From Candidatus Woesearchaeota archaeon (GTDB lineage Archaea; Nanobdellota; Nanobdellia; Woesearchaeales; UBA11576), in assembly GCA_018675335.1 (NCBI GenBank), contig JABGYH010000004.1, positions 111,076 to 175,075 of the forward strand: a stretch of DNA of 64,000 nucleotides. The letters run 5' to 3'. This document shows, one piece after another, positions 43,077-51,887 of the stretch. The notes beneath the pieces were generated by a model, which was not told the origin of the DNA, did no database searches, and saw nothing but the letters and a program-made list of their open reading frames with translations. A program made the translations under genes and the position numbers. The stretch's first letter is position 1, and every line of letters starts with the position of its first letter.

Positions 43077-44420
43077 TTAAATGAAAAGAAGAATTGCACT
43101 TAGGAGCCCTAAACCAAGAATAATACCAAATACAGTCATGATTTGAGTTTTGAATTCTTTCCCGCCAAATAAATAAGCAATACCGCCTTTAACAATAGTA
43201 TTTGTAATTGCTGCTAATGTTATTGCCATTGTTGCAACCAGCATACTAATATCCCCAGTTCCAGCTAGAGTTGCTAGTGATAAAGTAATTGCATCAACAT
43301 CTGCCAACCCAGATAAAAGTGCAGCAATATAAATTCCTTTGGCACCAAACATAATATATCCAAATTTTGCTATGAATAAAACAAACGCAAAAAAGACTGC
43401 AAATTTTAATGCAGGAATTAATGTGAAAGGACTATCAAACTCAATTTTTTTAACATGAGTTTTTCTAATTGTTCTCCAAATAATAAATGCAGAAATAAAT
43501 CCGGCAAGACCCATGGCAGTCATTGGAATTGCAGTGTATTTTAACATGGCCGAATTTACGACCAACACTTCAACCATAACTCGAATAAACATTGTCGAAC
43601 AAGCAACAACAACTGCCAAAACAAAAGGTGAGACAATTTTTGAATTTTTTTTGCTTTCGAGTGCCATGCTTGATGTTACTGCAGTACTTGAAACAAGACC
43701 GCCTAAAAATCCAGTAAGACCTAAACCTTTACCAGCACCAAGTGCTCTAATAAGAATATAACCAACAAAACTAATTCCCGAAATGAATACAACCATCAAC
43801 CAAATTTTGAATGGATTAAAAACATCAAGTTGACTTGCGATTTCAATTGATAAAAATGGTGCTGACTCAATAATTTTTGAAATAAGAGGAATATCCATAG
43901 GAGTGTAGTTCACGTTTGGTAAGAAGGGAAGAATTAAAATTGTTATTACTGCAAATTTTAATGTTGCATAAATCTCGTCGCTGCTAATCTTTCCTGCAAA
44001 CTCATGTAATGGACGTTTTAGAGTGAGAAATCCTACAATAACAATAGTTGTTATAAGTGCAAAAGTTGTATACCCAGACATTGCCATCAAACCTAAAAGA
44101 AATGACATGAGGGCAGTAACTTCAGTTGTAATTCCTATCTCTTCTTCTTTAAAATGCATAACTGTTGCAATATATGCTGCGACAATTAATACTGCAAGAC
44201 AACCAAAAATAACTAGAATAACTGTTTTTGATTCGAATAAATTAGACGCAAGAAAACCTGACACTGCACCTAAAAGAGTCATAAAAATAAAAGTTCTCAA
44301 ACCTGCAAAATCCTTTTTTTTAGTTTTTTGAAGTTCCACTTCACGCTGCATACCAATCAATGCACCAATACCAATTGCGACAAGGAAATTTACAAAAGTT
44401 GAAAAATCTATAATTACCAC
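43077..44420 (-). CDS. MgtC/DUF4010 family membrane protein
   Basis: The 447-residue protein is mostly membrane. It joins an N-terminal MgtC-type part (FLVAIGIGALIGMQREVEL, AGLRTFIFMTLLGAVSGFLA) to a DUF4010 domain (GFLGGLVSSTAVTSSMA, LLSGLADVDAITLSLATLA), with about 12 hydrophobic helices. These proteins are linked to magnesium or other cation homeostasis, with no proven transport. The start is unsure: GTG 44420 overlaps the GAGGT at 44419-44423, while ATA 44411 is in frame seven bases after it. Confidence 0.85.
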   Translation of the reverse strand: MVIIDFSTFVNFLVAIGIGALIGMQREVELQKTKKKDFAGLRTFIFMTLLGAVSGFLASNLFESKTVILVIFGCLAVLIVAAYIATVMHFKEEEIGITTEVTALMSFLLGLMAMSGYTTFALITTIVIVGFLTLKRPLHEFAGKISSDEIYATLKFAVITILILPFLPNVNYTPMDIPLISKIIESAPFLSIEIASQLDVFNPFKIWLMVVFISGISFVGYILIRALGAGKGLGLTGFLGGLVSSTAVTSSMALESKKNSKIVSPFVLAVVVACSTMFIRVMVEVLVVNSAMLKYTAIPMTAMGLAGFISAFIIWRTIRKTHVKKIEFDSPFTLIPALKFAVFFAFVLFIAKFGYIMFGAKGIYIAALLSGLADVDAITLSLATLAGTGDISMLVATMAITLAAITNTIVKGGIAYLFGGKEFKTQIMTVFGIILGLGLLSAILLFI

Positions 44421-44571
44421 CTCTATTTTAGTGGTTGAATCAAAATTGATTTATAAAGTTTGCGGGAGAATGAATAAAAGTTTTAAAATAAAATTAATAA
44501 CAAGAATGCATTAAAAAAAAATAAAAAAAGAAAATCAGGAAATAAAATAAAAAAAATATTGTGATGAAAAA

Positions 44572-44976
44572 TTATTCTAATGCTTCATACATTTTTCTTT
44601 CAACTCCTATTGCAATTACCAAATCTCGTAAATGCGTTTTTACATCACCTTCGGCACAACTTTGTTCAAGACTAGTTAATAATCTTTTTACACCACCCGG
44701 AGAAATACCTAAACTAGCTTCATTCCATTCCAAAGGAGTACCACACCACGGCATAGAATAATAATTTAATGGATTTGTATGCAATATAAATCTCGAATCA
44801 TGTTCAAAACCATCACGTTCAACTGCATGATAATAATCATACAACACCTGCAAGTAAATTACCTGAACTTTTCGATCTTTTTCTTTTCCTTCAGGCATTT
44901 TACCTATTTTACCACTATTCCAGACAGGAAAATACACGTCATGCAATCTCTTGATTTTAGCTTCAAATGCATCCAT
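44572..44976 (-). CDS. Hypothetical protein
   Basis: I do not recognise this 134-residue protein. It is helical (MDAFEAKIKRLHDVYF, VIYLQVLYDYYHAVERDG) with a SMPWCGTPLEWNEASLGISPGG loop. No signal or membrane part. I placed the start at ATG 44976, preceded by GGTATAAA and, further up, GGAGGTT. It is divergent from the GNAT gene at 45084; the two share the promoter region. Confidence 0.55.
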   Translation of the reverse strand: MDAFEAKIKRLHDVYFPVWNSGKIGKMPEGKEKDRKVQVIYLQVLYDYYHAVERDGFEHDSRFILHTNPLNYYSMPWCGTPLEWNEASLGISPGGVKRLLTSLEQSCAEGDVKTHLRDLVIAIGVERKMYEALE

Positions 44977-45049
44977 TTTATACCTAAATAACCTCCAATT
45001 TATAAAAATATCTTTTTTTGTCACTTTGAAGTGAACACAAATTGCAAAC

Positions 45050-45059
45050 TTTTATAAAT
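45050..45059 (+). promoter_or_regulatory. TATA box of the GNAT gene
   Basis: TTTTATAAAT is centred 29 bases before ATG 45084. The leaderless placement also decides that start over an upstream in-frame codon at 45042. Confidence 0.6.
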
Positions 45060-45083
45060 GACTTCAAAAGTAAATATTTTATA

Positions 45084-45731
45084 ATGGCAAAAAAACGCTC
45101 TCTAGCTTTATGGCAGACTTATGGCTTAGACGCAGTTTTAAGTGCATCGGAACCATTCAAACAGGAAAAAGAAGCTCGATTAAGCGTCCAATTAGGAAAA
45201 GCAGTTTCTTTGAAACTTGTTAGAAAAACAGATGATGATTTGACCCATTTAATGCGAATTGAAGAAGCTAGTTTTGAACCAGAATACAGATTTTCTACTA
45301 ACGAAATGCTAGATGTCATGAGTTATCCAGACTTCGCAGGATTTTACATCTGTGTTGAGGATGTTCCAGTCGGATTCATAAATCATGAAAGTCGCGGCAG
45401 AGGATCACGAGCTAATTTTTATATTTCAAATATTGCAGTCGATCCAAAATATCGCGGACAGGGTTTTGGTAGCGCATTAATTGAATTATTAGAACAACAA
45501 GTACAGTTTGAAGGCGCATCAAGAATTACCCTTCATACAATGAACATAACTCGTAATCGTGCGTTCTATCAATCATTAGGTTTTGAAGAAAGAGGCATTG
45601 TTAGAGGATACTACGCAGAAGCTAAAGGCACCACGCTTGAATCTGATGCAGTATTTTATGAAAAAAGATTTTTGAAAAAACCAAAATTGCACGCAGTAAT
45701 TTCTAGTTCAAATCATCAAACCCCAGATTAA
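45084..45731 (+). CDS. GNAT acetyltransferase, RimI-like
   Basis: The 215-residue protein has the GNAT acetyl-CoA loop in NIAVDPKYRGQGFGSALIELL, then LHTMNITRNRAFYQSLGFEERGIVRGYY, the RimI-type motif B. It would acetylate an amine, possibly a protein N terminus. About 40 N-terminal residues precede the fold. It comes just before the large paralogue genes, two of which end in GNAT-like domains, but a 40-base gap and separate TATA leave open whether they belong together. Confidence 0.85.
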   Translation: MAKKRSLALWQTYGLDAVLSASEPFKQEKEARLSVQLGKAVSLKLVRKTDDDLTHLMRIEEASFEPEYRFSTNEMLDVMSYPDFAGFYICVEDVPVGFINHESRGRGSRANFYISNIAVDPKYRGQGFGSALIELLEQQVQFEGASRITLHTMNITRNRAFYQSLGFEERGIVRGYYAEAKGTTLESDAVFYEKRFLKKPKLHAVISSSNHQTPD

Positions 45732-45770
45732 ATTTCCTAAGTTGAAAAATAAAAATCATAATTTTAAAAA

Positions 45771-48557
45771 ATGGACTTTTCACAAGCAACAATTCAAAAA
45801 ACTGAAGAATTATGTTCTCGATTAGTTGCACTAGAAGAAATAATCCAAGCAGAAGAACTAACGCTCGCAAAAAAAACAACTTCTTTGGCAGACGATTCGA
45901 ATGATGATTCAGATGAAGATTGTGAAAATCAAACTGATCAAGCATTAAATGCACAAGTAATTGGAACTAATTTAAGATCTGCAATAAGTTCACATAAAAG
46001 CGAAATAGTTCGTGAAGGCATTTTAGATTTATTAGAATACCAAATTGAGACTTGCGAAATACAATCAGAAACAAGATTAATGACTTGGGCACATACAAAC
46101 GCACTTTCAAAACAGTTTATTCAAACAGCACAAGAAGTTAATAACTCAGGATGTTTTGATGATTATCGATTATTAATTGCAACTGCGAAAAGATCAAGCT
46201 CATTTGATCGTGAACGAAAAGATTCACACGATTGGTGGGCAGTATTAAATTATACAGAAGTTGGAATAATAGATTCGTCTGAACGATATACTCCGTTTGC
46301 CGCATTAAAATTCTTACGAGAAAAGGGGGAAGACACATATGCAGAACAATTAGGAGCAGCAATTCTTAATAATGTTGATGGAGAACCAGGACATTTATGG
46401 GGAGGAATTCATGCCGCAGTTGATTCTTGTTATCCCTTAGCTTCAGAATTTAGAGAAGGAGTTGATTTAGTTTTTGAAACTGCTTCAAAAATTACAACAT
46501 ATGGAAGTCCGGTTTATGCTTTACTTACAAGCTTTTCTTATGCTTATGAAAAATTAAAACCTAAAGGACGAGAACATTTACAATTAAAATTTTTAAAAGT
46601 TCTTTCAAAAATTGCACCAATTAGTGCACACATGGTTTGGGCTCCTGCAAGAGATCAAACAGATTTAGATGACATTTATGAAAAATACTGTGCAAGTGGA
46701 CTTGAACCTAAATTTTTAGAAAATTTAGAAAGAATTCCTGAAGTTCACGAACATGATTTACCTCCAGAACACAAATATGCACGAAAAACTTCATTTGCTT
46801 ATGAGTATTTTAAAGAATATCCAGAAATTGTTGGAAAAATTGGAGAAGCAGATGCTGAAAAACTATTTACAATATTAAGAGAAATTCACGATGTTGATTC
46901 ACAAGTTTGTGCAAAAGATATTGGTGGCGCAGTTGAAAGTGCAATGAAAATTTTACTCTCAAAAGAGGGGGCCAAATGGAGAGAACTACAAAAAACTCCA
47001 ACTAAACTAAAAGCAATAGTTGAAAGCGTTAAAGGAATAGCTCAAGAAAAAGGAAAAGACGAATATAGAATCATGCATAAAGTATCTACTGCAGTAAAAA
47101 GTCTTGAAACACTCCAAAACCTCGAAACATTATTGCCTTTTATTGGAACAATTGCTAATTATGGATTATTTAATTATTCAACTGATGTAAAAGAATTTAT
47201 TGACTCGGGAGAAAGACCTGAAGTAATCAAAGAAATGCTAAGTCATTATGCTGTTGCTCGCGGGCTAGGTGCAACATTTAAAAATAAAAAACAATGGTAC
47301 GCTGCACTTTCAAGAAAAATTGGAATTGGTGGAATTCGCGCAACAAAAGATTTTCTTTCAAGTGTTGCTACGTCAAGTCAAAGAGAAGATTATATTTCGT
47401 TATTACCTCAAATTATAGCTCATGATTTAGATTTAAAAAAGTCATTAGAACTTGTCAAAGAACTAACTGAAACATCACATACAGTAAAGTCCCGTAGCCT
47501 AACAGGATCACTTGGTGATTTAGAATTCATAATTAATTCAGATAATCCTATTGAAGAAAAACGTGCTTTTTTAGAAAAAATTAGACCTGAACAAAAATAT
47601 TTATTTTTCTTATCCCCTGATACATTTGATTTTGAAAACTGGAAAAGTCGAGCAGAACAAGCAGAAAAAGATTATTATGCAGAGGAAGTAAGCGTTGTTC
47701 TTCCAGACCAGCAATTGTTTTCATATTTACTTGATTCTGCAACCTCAACTGATGCAAGAAACGTTGCACGCCAACTATTAACACTACAAAAAAATGGAAC
47801 CCTCCAATTACACGGATTTACTCAAGGACAAGAATTCGGAATAAGAAATGTTTCAGGATTAACAAAAAATGTAGATCCAGTTTATGCAACAGAACTTATG
47901 GTTTATGGACTCATAAGTAGACGATCAGATAAAATATTGCAAGCGAGTGAACTATATGATGGCTACATTTTACGAAGTTCGCGAGATCACGTTCATAAGT
48001 GTGACACCCCAGTAACTGCATTATATCACGAAATAAAAAAAGATCTAAGAACTATTTTAAGAACTGCAGATACGGAAACACCAGAAATAACTGAACAAAA
48101 AATTGAAGCAGCAAAACGAATAGTGAATGAAATTAAAGAATTTTATATTGAAGGAGAAGATGAAACTTCAGGAAAATGTTTGAAAGCAATGGTTCAAAGA
48201 ATCGAAGCAATGTTTGATCAAACACAAGCTTATGACGAACTTCTTTGTAGAACTCAACCATACACCCTACTAGATTTATTTGGCGGACACAGAACAAGTT
48301 GTTGTGGATTTATTGATGAAAAAACCACTGGATCAAAACCTCACAGTCTTTATTATCATGCTGAACCTGCAATTGCAATACAACACTTAATTCCTCGAAC
48401 GTTAGGATCAGAATGGGACGCTCCAATTGGAGCCACAATACTTGCGAGATGTAAAACTCCTGAACAACATAGTGTTTTACTGGTAGACTCCGCAGAAGGA
48501 GGACAATTATTACAAAGTTTACCCGAGGACATATATTTAGATTTATTCTTACAATGA
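45771..48557 (+). CDS. Large paralogue A, interrupted by an in-frame TGA
   Basis: The 928-residue protein is mostly helical, with an acidic SNDDSDEDCEN stretch near the start. The last third has IRNVSGLTKNVDPVYATELMVYGLISRR, a LLDLFGGHRTSCCGF cysteine pair, YYHAEPAIAIQHLIPRTL and VLLVDSAEGGQ. That end region resembles a GNAT fold; I call it GNAT-like with caution. It stops at TGA 48555, where paralogue B has GGA (glycine) in an otherwise matching LFLQGI. The remaining about 95 codons stay in frame and are conserved, so either a recent nonsense change or readthrough. No close TATA is certain; AGATTAAATTT lies about 40 bases upstream. Confidence 0.75.
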   Translation: MDFSQATIQKTEELCSRLVALEEIIQAEELTLAKKTTSLADDSNDDSDEDCENQTDQALNAQVIGTNLRSAISSHKSEIVREGILDLLEYQIETCEIQSETRLMTWAHTNALSKQFIQTAQEVNNSGCFDDYRLLIATAKRSSSFDRERKDSHDWWAVLNYTEVGIIDSSERYTPFAALKFLREKGEDTYAEQLGAAILNNVDGEPGHLWGGIHAAVDSCYPLASEFREGVDLVFETASKITTYGSPVYALLTSFSYAYEKLKPKGREHLQLKFLKVLSKIAPISAHMVWAPARDQTDLDDIYEKYCASGLEPKFLENLERIPEVHEHDLPPEHKYARKTSFAYEYFKEYPEIVGKIGEADAEKLFTILREIHDVDSQVCAKDIGGAVESAMKILLSKEGAKWRELQKTPTKLKAIVESVKGIAQEKGKDEYRIMHKVSTAVKSLETLQNLETLLPFIGTIANYGLFNYSTDVKEFIDSGERPEVIKEMLSHYAVARGLGATFKNKKQWYAALSRKIGIGGIRATKDFLSSVATSSQREDYISLLPQIIAHDLDLKKSLELVKELTETSHTVKSRSLTGSLGDLEFIINSDNPIEEKRAFLEKIRPEQKYLFFLSPDTFDFENWKSRAEQAEKDYYAEEVSVVLPDQQLFSYLLDSATSTDARNVARQLLTLQKNGTLQLHGFTQGQEFGIRNVSGLTKNVDPVYATELMVYGLISRRSDKILQASELYDGYILRSSRDHVHKCDTPVTALYHEIKKDLRTILRTADTETPEITEQKIEAAKRIVNEIKEFYIEGEDETSGKCLKAMVQRIEAMFDQTQAYDELLCRTQPYTLLDLFGGHRTSCCGFIDEKTTGSKPHSLYYHAEPAIAIQHLIPRTLGSEWDAPIGATILARCKTPEQHSVLLVDSAEGGQLLQSLPEDIYLDLFLQ

Positions 48558-48839
48558 ATTACAGGTGCTGCACAAGATTCAAAATCAGACTATGTTTTTG
48601 TTCCAGTAACTGCAGTAAATAATATGGCAAAATTATTTAGAAATTATTTTAGCAAACGAACAGGAGTTAAGGCAGAACTTATGCATTTAAGTTTAGTTCA
48701 AGAACCAAGTCAAGTTGAAACTGGTTCTAAATCACGATTTCTTGAAGCATTTAGAGATAGAATAAGAGTATCTGAATCCATTAATGGATATTGCGTACCC
48801 ACCGAAGAATTAAGCTTAATGTATCACACTGTTGCGTAA
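48558..48839 (+). pseudogene. In-frame C-terminal remainder of paralogue A
   Basis: These 94 codons continue paralogue A in the same frame after TGA and match the C terminus of paralogue B (YVFVPVTAVNNMAKLFRNYF, FLEAFRDRIRVSESINGYC) with the original stop intact. An internal ATG at 48624 has no ribosome-binding site. The frame has not decayed, so the break is recent or tolerated. Confidence 0.75.
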
Positions 48840-48887
48840 ATAAAATTGATATCAGTTTAAACACAAAAAAAAAAACTTGCAAAAAAA

Positions 48888-51887
48888 ATGAAAAATCCAC
48901 AAAAAAACATTCCAGCCGAACAACAGCATGAAGAAGAACTCATTATGCGAGTTAGAAAACTTGAAACAGAATTTAGAGAAAAAGGTTTAATAACACCCGA
49001 AAAAGATTCTGAAACAACCGATTTTACTAGTGCAATTAATGCAGCAATTAAAATTTATGATAATTCTGAAGTTCGACAAGCAATAACGGAATTAGTTGAA
49101 GTTAATGTTGATACTTGCGACCAATCTGAAAAAATTCAAGCAGAAACTTTGAAAACTTTACATACTACCTGTGAAAATATTATTGAATCTTTTGACGTGG
49201 TTAACGAAACAGGATTTTTTTCAGAATATTCCAGGTTAGTTCAAACATCAACTCGAATGAGCAGAATATGTCAAGCCCGAGATGATAGCCATTATTTATG
49301 GTTCATACCTGATTACGTTAAAGCAGATAGAGAAACTCCTGAAAAAAGGTGGGCTTCCACTTATTTTTATTCAGTCAAATTTTTAAAAGAAAAAGGAGAA
49401 GAAATATTTCTTGATCAATTATTAACTACTCTTTACAATAATTTAGATATCGAACCATTACATTTACGAGTTGCCATTTCAGATTTAACGCAAGAATGTT
49501 ATCCATTAGTTGAAGAAGGTTATAGACCGCAAGTTGAAGCAGTGTTTGATTTCGTAAGTAAAATTAAAGGATTTGGAAGTGCGCCTTCATCTGCATCACA
49601 AAGTTTGAAAAGAGAGATGGAAAAACTTGAAGAAATAGGCAAACCAGAACTTGCAACAATATATTATCAAACAATGTCAAAAATAGCGCACATTAGTTCA
49701 TACATCGCATGGCAAATGGCTGGACTTGATAATGCAACTAAAGCATGGAGTGCATATGAAGAAGCAGGACTTTCACATTTATTTGAGCGAAATTTAAAAC
49801 AAGTTGTTGAGTTTCACAAAAATGATGTACCCATAGATGATCCTCGTAAAGATGGACGACAAAGTGCAGCAATTAATTTTTTTTTACAATACCCACTAAT
49901 AGTTTCTGAAATTGGAGAAACTGATTCTGAAAAATTATATCAAGAATTATTTGAAATTAATCAAATAGATTTAGCTCATGAAGGGGATCGCAATGGACGA
50001 TTAGCAGCAGCATTTTTACGAGATCTCACAGACACAAATGATGGTAAAAAACCTGCACTGCTTGGAAAAATTTATTCAAAAAAAGATCAATACGATTTAT
50101 TAATTAAATTAGTTAAAGGACTTGCAGCAGCACCTGACAAAGATGAATTTAGACTTGAAAGAAAATTAGATCAATATGTTGCAGAAACTCAAAAAGTAAA
50201 ACATCCAAAAAAATTAGCAGGATTTGAACATGAATTTGGAAAATATAATTTATTTAGTTCAGAAGCAGATGTTATAAAAATAATTGAATCTGGAGAAGAT
50301 TTTGAAACAATCAAACAATTAATAGGTCATTATTCTACAGTAAAAGAATTAGGAATAAGTTTTAAAAATAAAAAACAATTTTACACCGCAGTATCACGAG
50401 CAGTTGGATTAAAAGGAAAAGACACAAAAGATTGGCTCGACCAAGCATCACAATCCAGTCAACATTTCAAATATAGAAACGCACTTCCCGAAATAATTGA
50501 TTTTGGTCTTGATGTTAGAAAAACAAGCGAACTCATGCCTGCACTTTGTACCTCAAAACTTGAAGAATCACTAGGCGATTTAGAACATGTAATTAATCAT
50601 GATTCTAGCAATGAAGAAAAAATAGAATTTTTAACAAAAATTAAAAATTTAAAAAAATTATTATTTTTTCAAAAACCAACTAATTTAAATTTTGATAGTT
50701 GGAAAGAAACTGCAGAAGCAAAAGCTCAAAAATTTTATGAAGAAGAAGCGGCACAAGCAGGGTATGAACAACAATTATTTTCAAGAATAGTTGTTGCTGC
50801 AAGAACTACTGAAGCAAGAGACTTAGTAAAAAAATATTTAATGTTAGAACAATTAAAACAAAATAGACTTGCAGGATTTGAACAAGGATTAGAAATTGGA
50901 ATGCGAAATGTGTCAGGACTCATAAGTTCTGTTAGTCCAGTTGATGCCACAGAATTATTAGTATATGGACTAATTAGTCGAAAAAGAGAAAATTTAATGC
51001 GAGCATATAATGCATATGATAGCAACCTTATGGAACAAGCAAGACATCACGTTTTTAGATGTGAAATTCCCGCAACATATTTCTTTCACGAAATTAAAAA
51101 AGACTTAGCAGTATTACAATCAACGCTAACTTTACCAGCTCAAAAAGAAGCTTCTGCAAAATCAATATTAGGCCTGATTAAAGAAGATTATATTGATGAT
51201 GAAGATGAAACAGAAAGAATAATTTTAGAATCAATGGTTGGACGAATTAATTCTATGTTTGAAGGAAAACATGCACATGATGAAATAATGTGTCGAATGC
51301 AACCTTATACGTTAATGGATTTATTTGATGGAAACAGATTATCTTGTTGTGCATTCTTATCAAAAGAACAAGAAAAAGAAAATCTAAATGCATTATATTA
51401 TCATGCAGATTCCGCAATTGCAATACAACACTTAGTTCCAAGAACAATCGGGTCAGTATGGGAAGATCCAATAGGTGCAACAATCATGGCAAGATGTAAA
51501 ACTCGTAACCAACAAGATGTGTTACTAATTGACTCTGCAGAAGGAGGTGCTGATTTAAAAGCACTACCAAAAGACATTTATTTAAATTTGTTTTTGCAAG
51601 GAATTGTGGGTGCAGCAGAAAATTCAAACTCAGAACATGTTTTTGTTCCAGTAACTGCAGTAAACAAAACTGCAAAAGCATTTAGGACCTATTTTGGAAA
51701 TAAAACTGGAGTAAAAGCAGAATCAGTACATTTAAGCTTAGTTAAACCATCAGGAAAAGACTTACCACGACACAGGTTTAGATTTCTTGAAGCATTTAGA
51801 AATAGAACACAATTATCAGAAGACATACCAGGATATTGCGTAAAAACAACTGAATTGAGGACAATATATGACAGACTCGCAGCCTAA
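48888..51887 (+). CDS. Large paralogue B
   Basis: The 999-residue protein is the intact paralogue of A. It is helical over about 790 residues, then CRMQPYTLMDLFDGNRLSCC at about 802-817, YYHADSAIAIQHLVPRTIG and LLIDSAEGGADL near 878. This is a probable GNAT-like fold whose acetyl-CoA-binding loop I cannot place. Shared islands between A and B include SLGDLE and IRNVSGL/MRNVSGL. It starts 48 bases after paralogue A and overlaps the next gene by 20 bases, so the genes look like one operon. No known family comes to mind. Confidence 0.75.
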   Translation: MKNPQKNIPAEQQHEEELIMRVRKLETEFREKGLITPEKDSETTDFTSAINAAIKIYDNSEVRQAITELVEVNVDTCDQSEKIQAETLKTLHTTCENIIESFDVVNETGFFSEYSRLVQTSTRMSRICQARDDSHYLWFIPDYVKADRETPEKRWASTYFYSVKFLKEKGEEIFLDQLLTTLYNNLDIEPLHLRVAISDLTQECYPLVEEGYRPQVEAVFDFVSKIKGFGSAPSSASQSLKREMEKLEEIGKPELATIYYQTMSKIAHISSYIAWQMAGLDNATKAWSAYEEAGLSHLFERNLKQVVEFHKNDVPIDDPRKDGRQSAAINFFLQYPLIVSEIGETDSEKLYQELFEINQIDLAHEGDRNGRLAAAFLRDLTDTNDGKKPALLGKIYSKKDQYDLLIKLVKGLAAAPDKDEFRLERKLDQYVAETQKVKHPKKLAGFEHEFGKYNLFSSEADVIKIIESGEDFETIKQLIGHYSTVKELGISFKNKKQFYTAVSRAVGLKGKDTKDWLDQASQSSQHFKYRNALPEIIDFGLDVRKTSELMPALCTSKLEESLGDLEHVINHDSSNEEKIEFLTKIKNLKKLLFFQKPTNLNFDSWKETAEAKAQKFYEEEAAQAGYEQQLFSRIVVAARTTEARDLVKKYLMLEQLKQNRLAGFEQGLEIGMRNVSGLISSVSPVDATELLVYGLISRKRENLMRAYNAYDSNLMEQARHHVFRCEIPATYFFHEIKKDLAVLQSTLTLPAQKEASAKSILGLIKEDYIDDEDETERIILESMVGRINSMFEGKHAHDEIMCRMQPYTLMDLFDGNRLSCCAFLSKEQEKENLNALYYHADSAIAIQHLVPRTIGSVWEDPIGATIMARCKTRNQQDVLLIDSAEGGADLKALPKDIYLNLFLQGIVGAAENSNSEHVFVPVTAVNKTAKAFRTYFGNKTGVKAESVHLSLVKPSGKDLPRHRFRFLEAFRNRTQLSEDIPGYCVKTTELRTIYDRLAA

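Noticed and set aside
48555..48557. TGA recoded as glycine, as in some candidate-phyla bacteria
   Set aside because: Other genes here end at TGA with tightly placed next genes, for example at 5615-5617, 9756-9758 and 54223-54225, so TGA is a stop.
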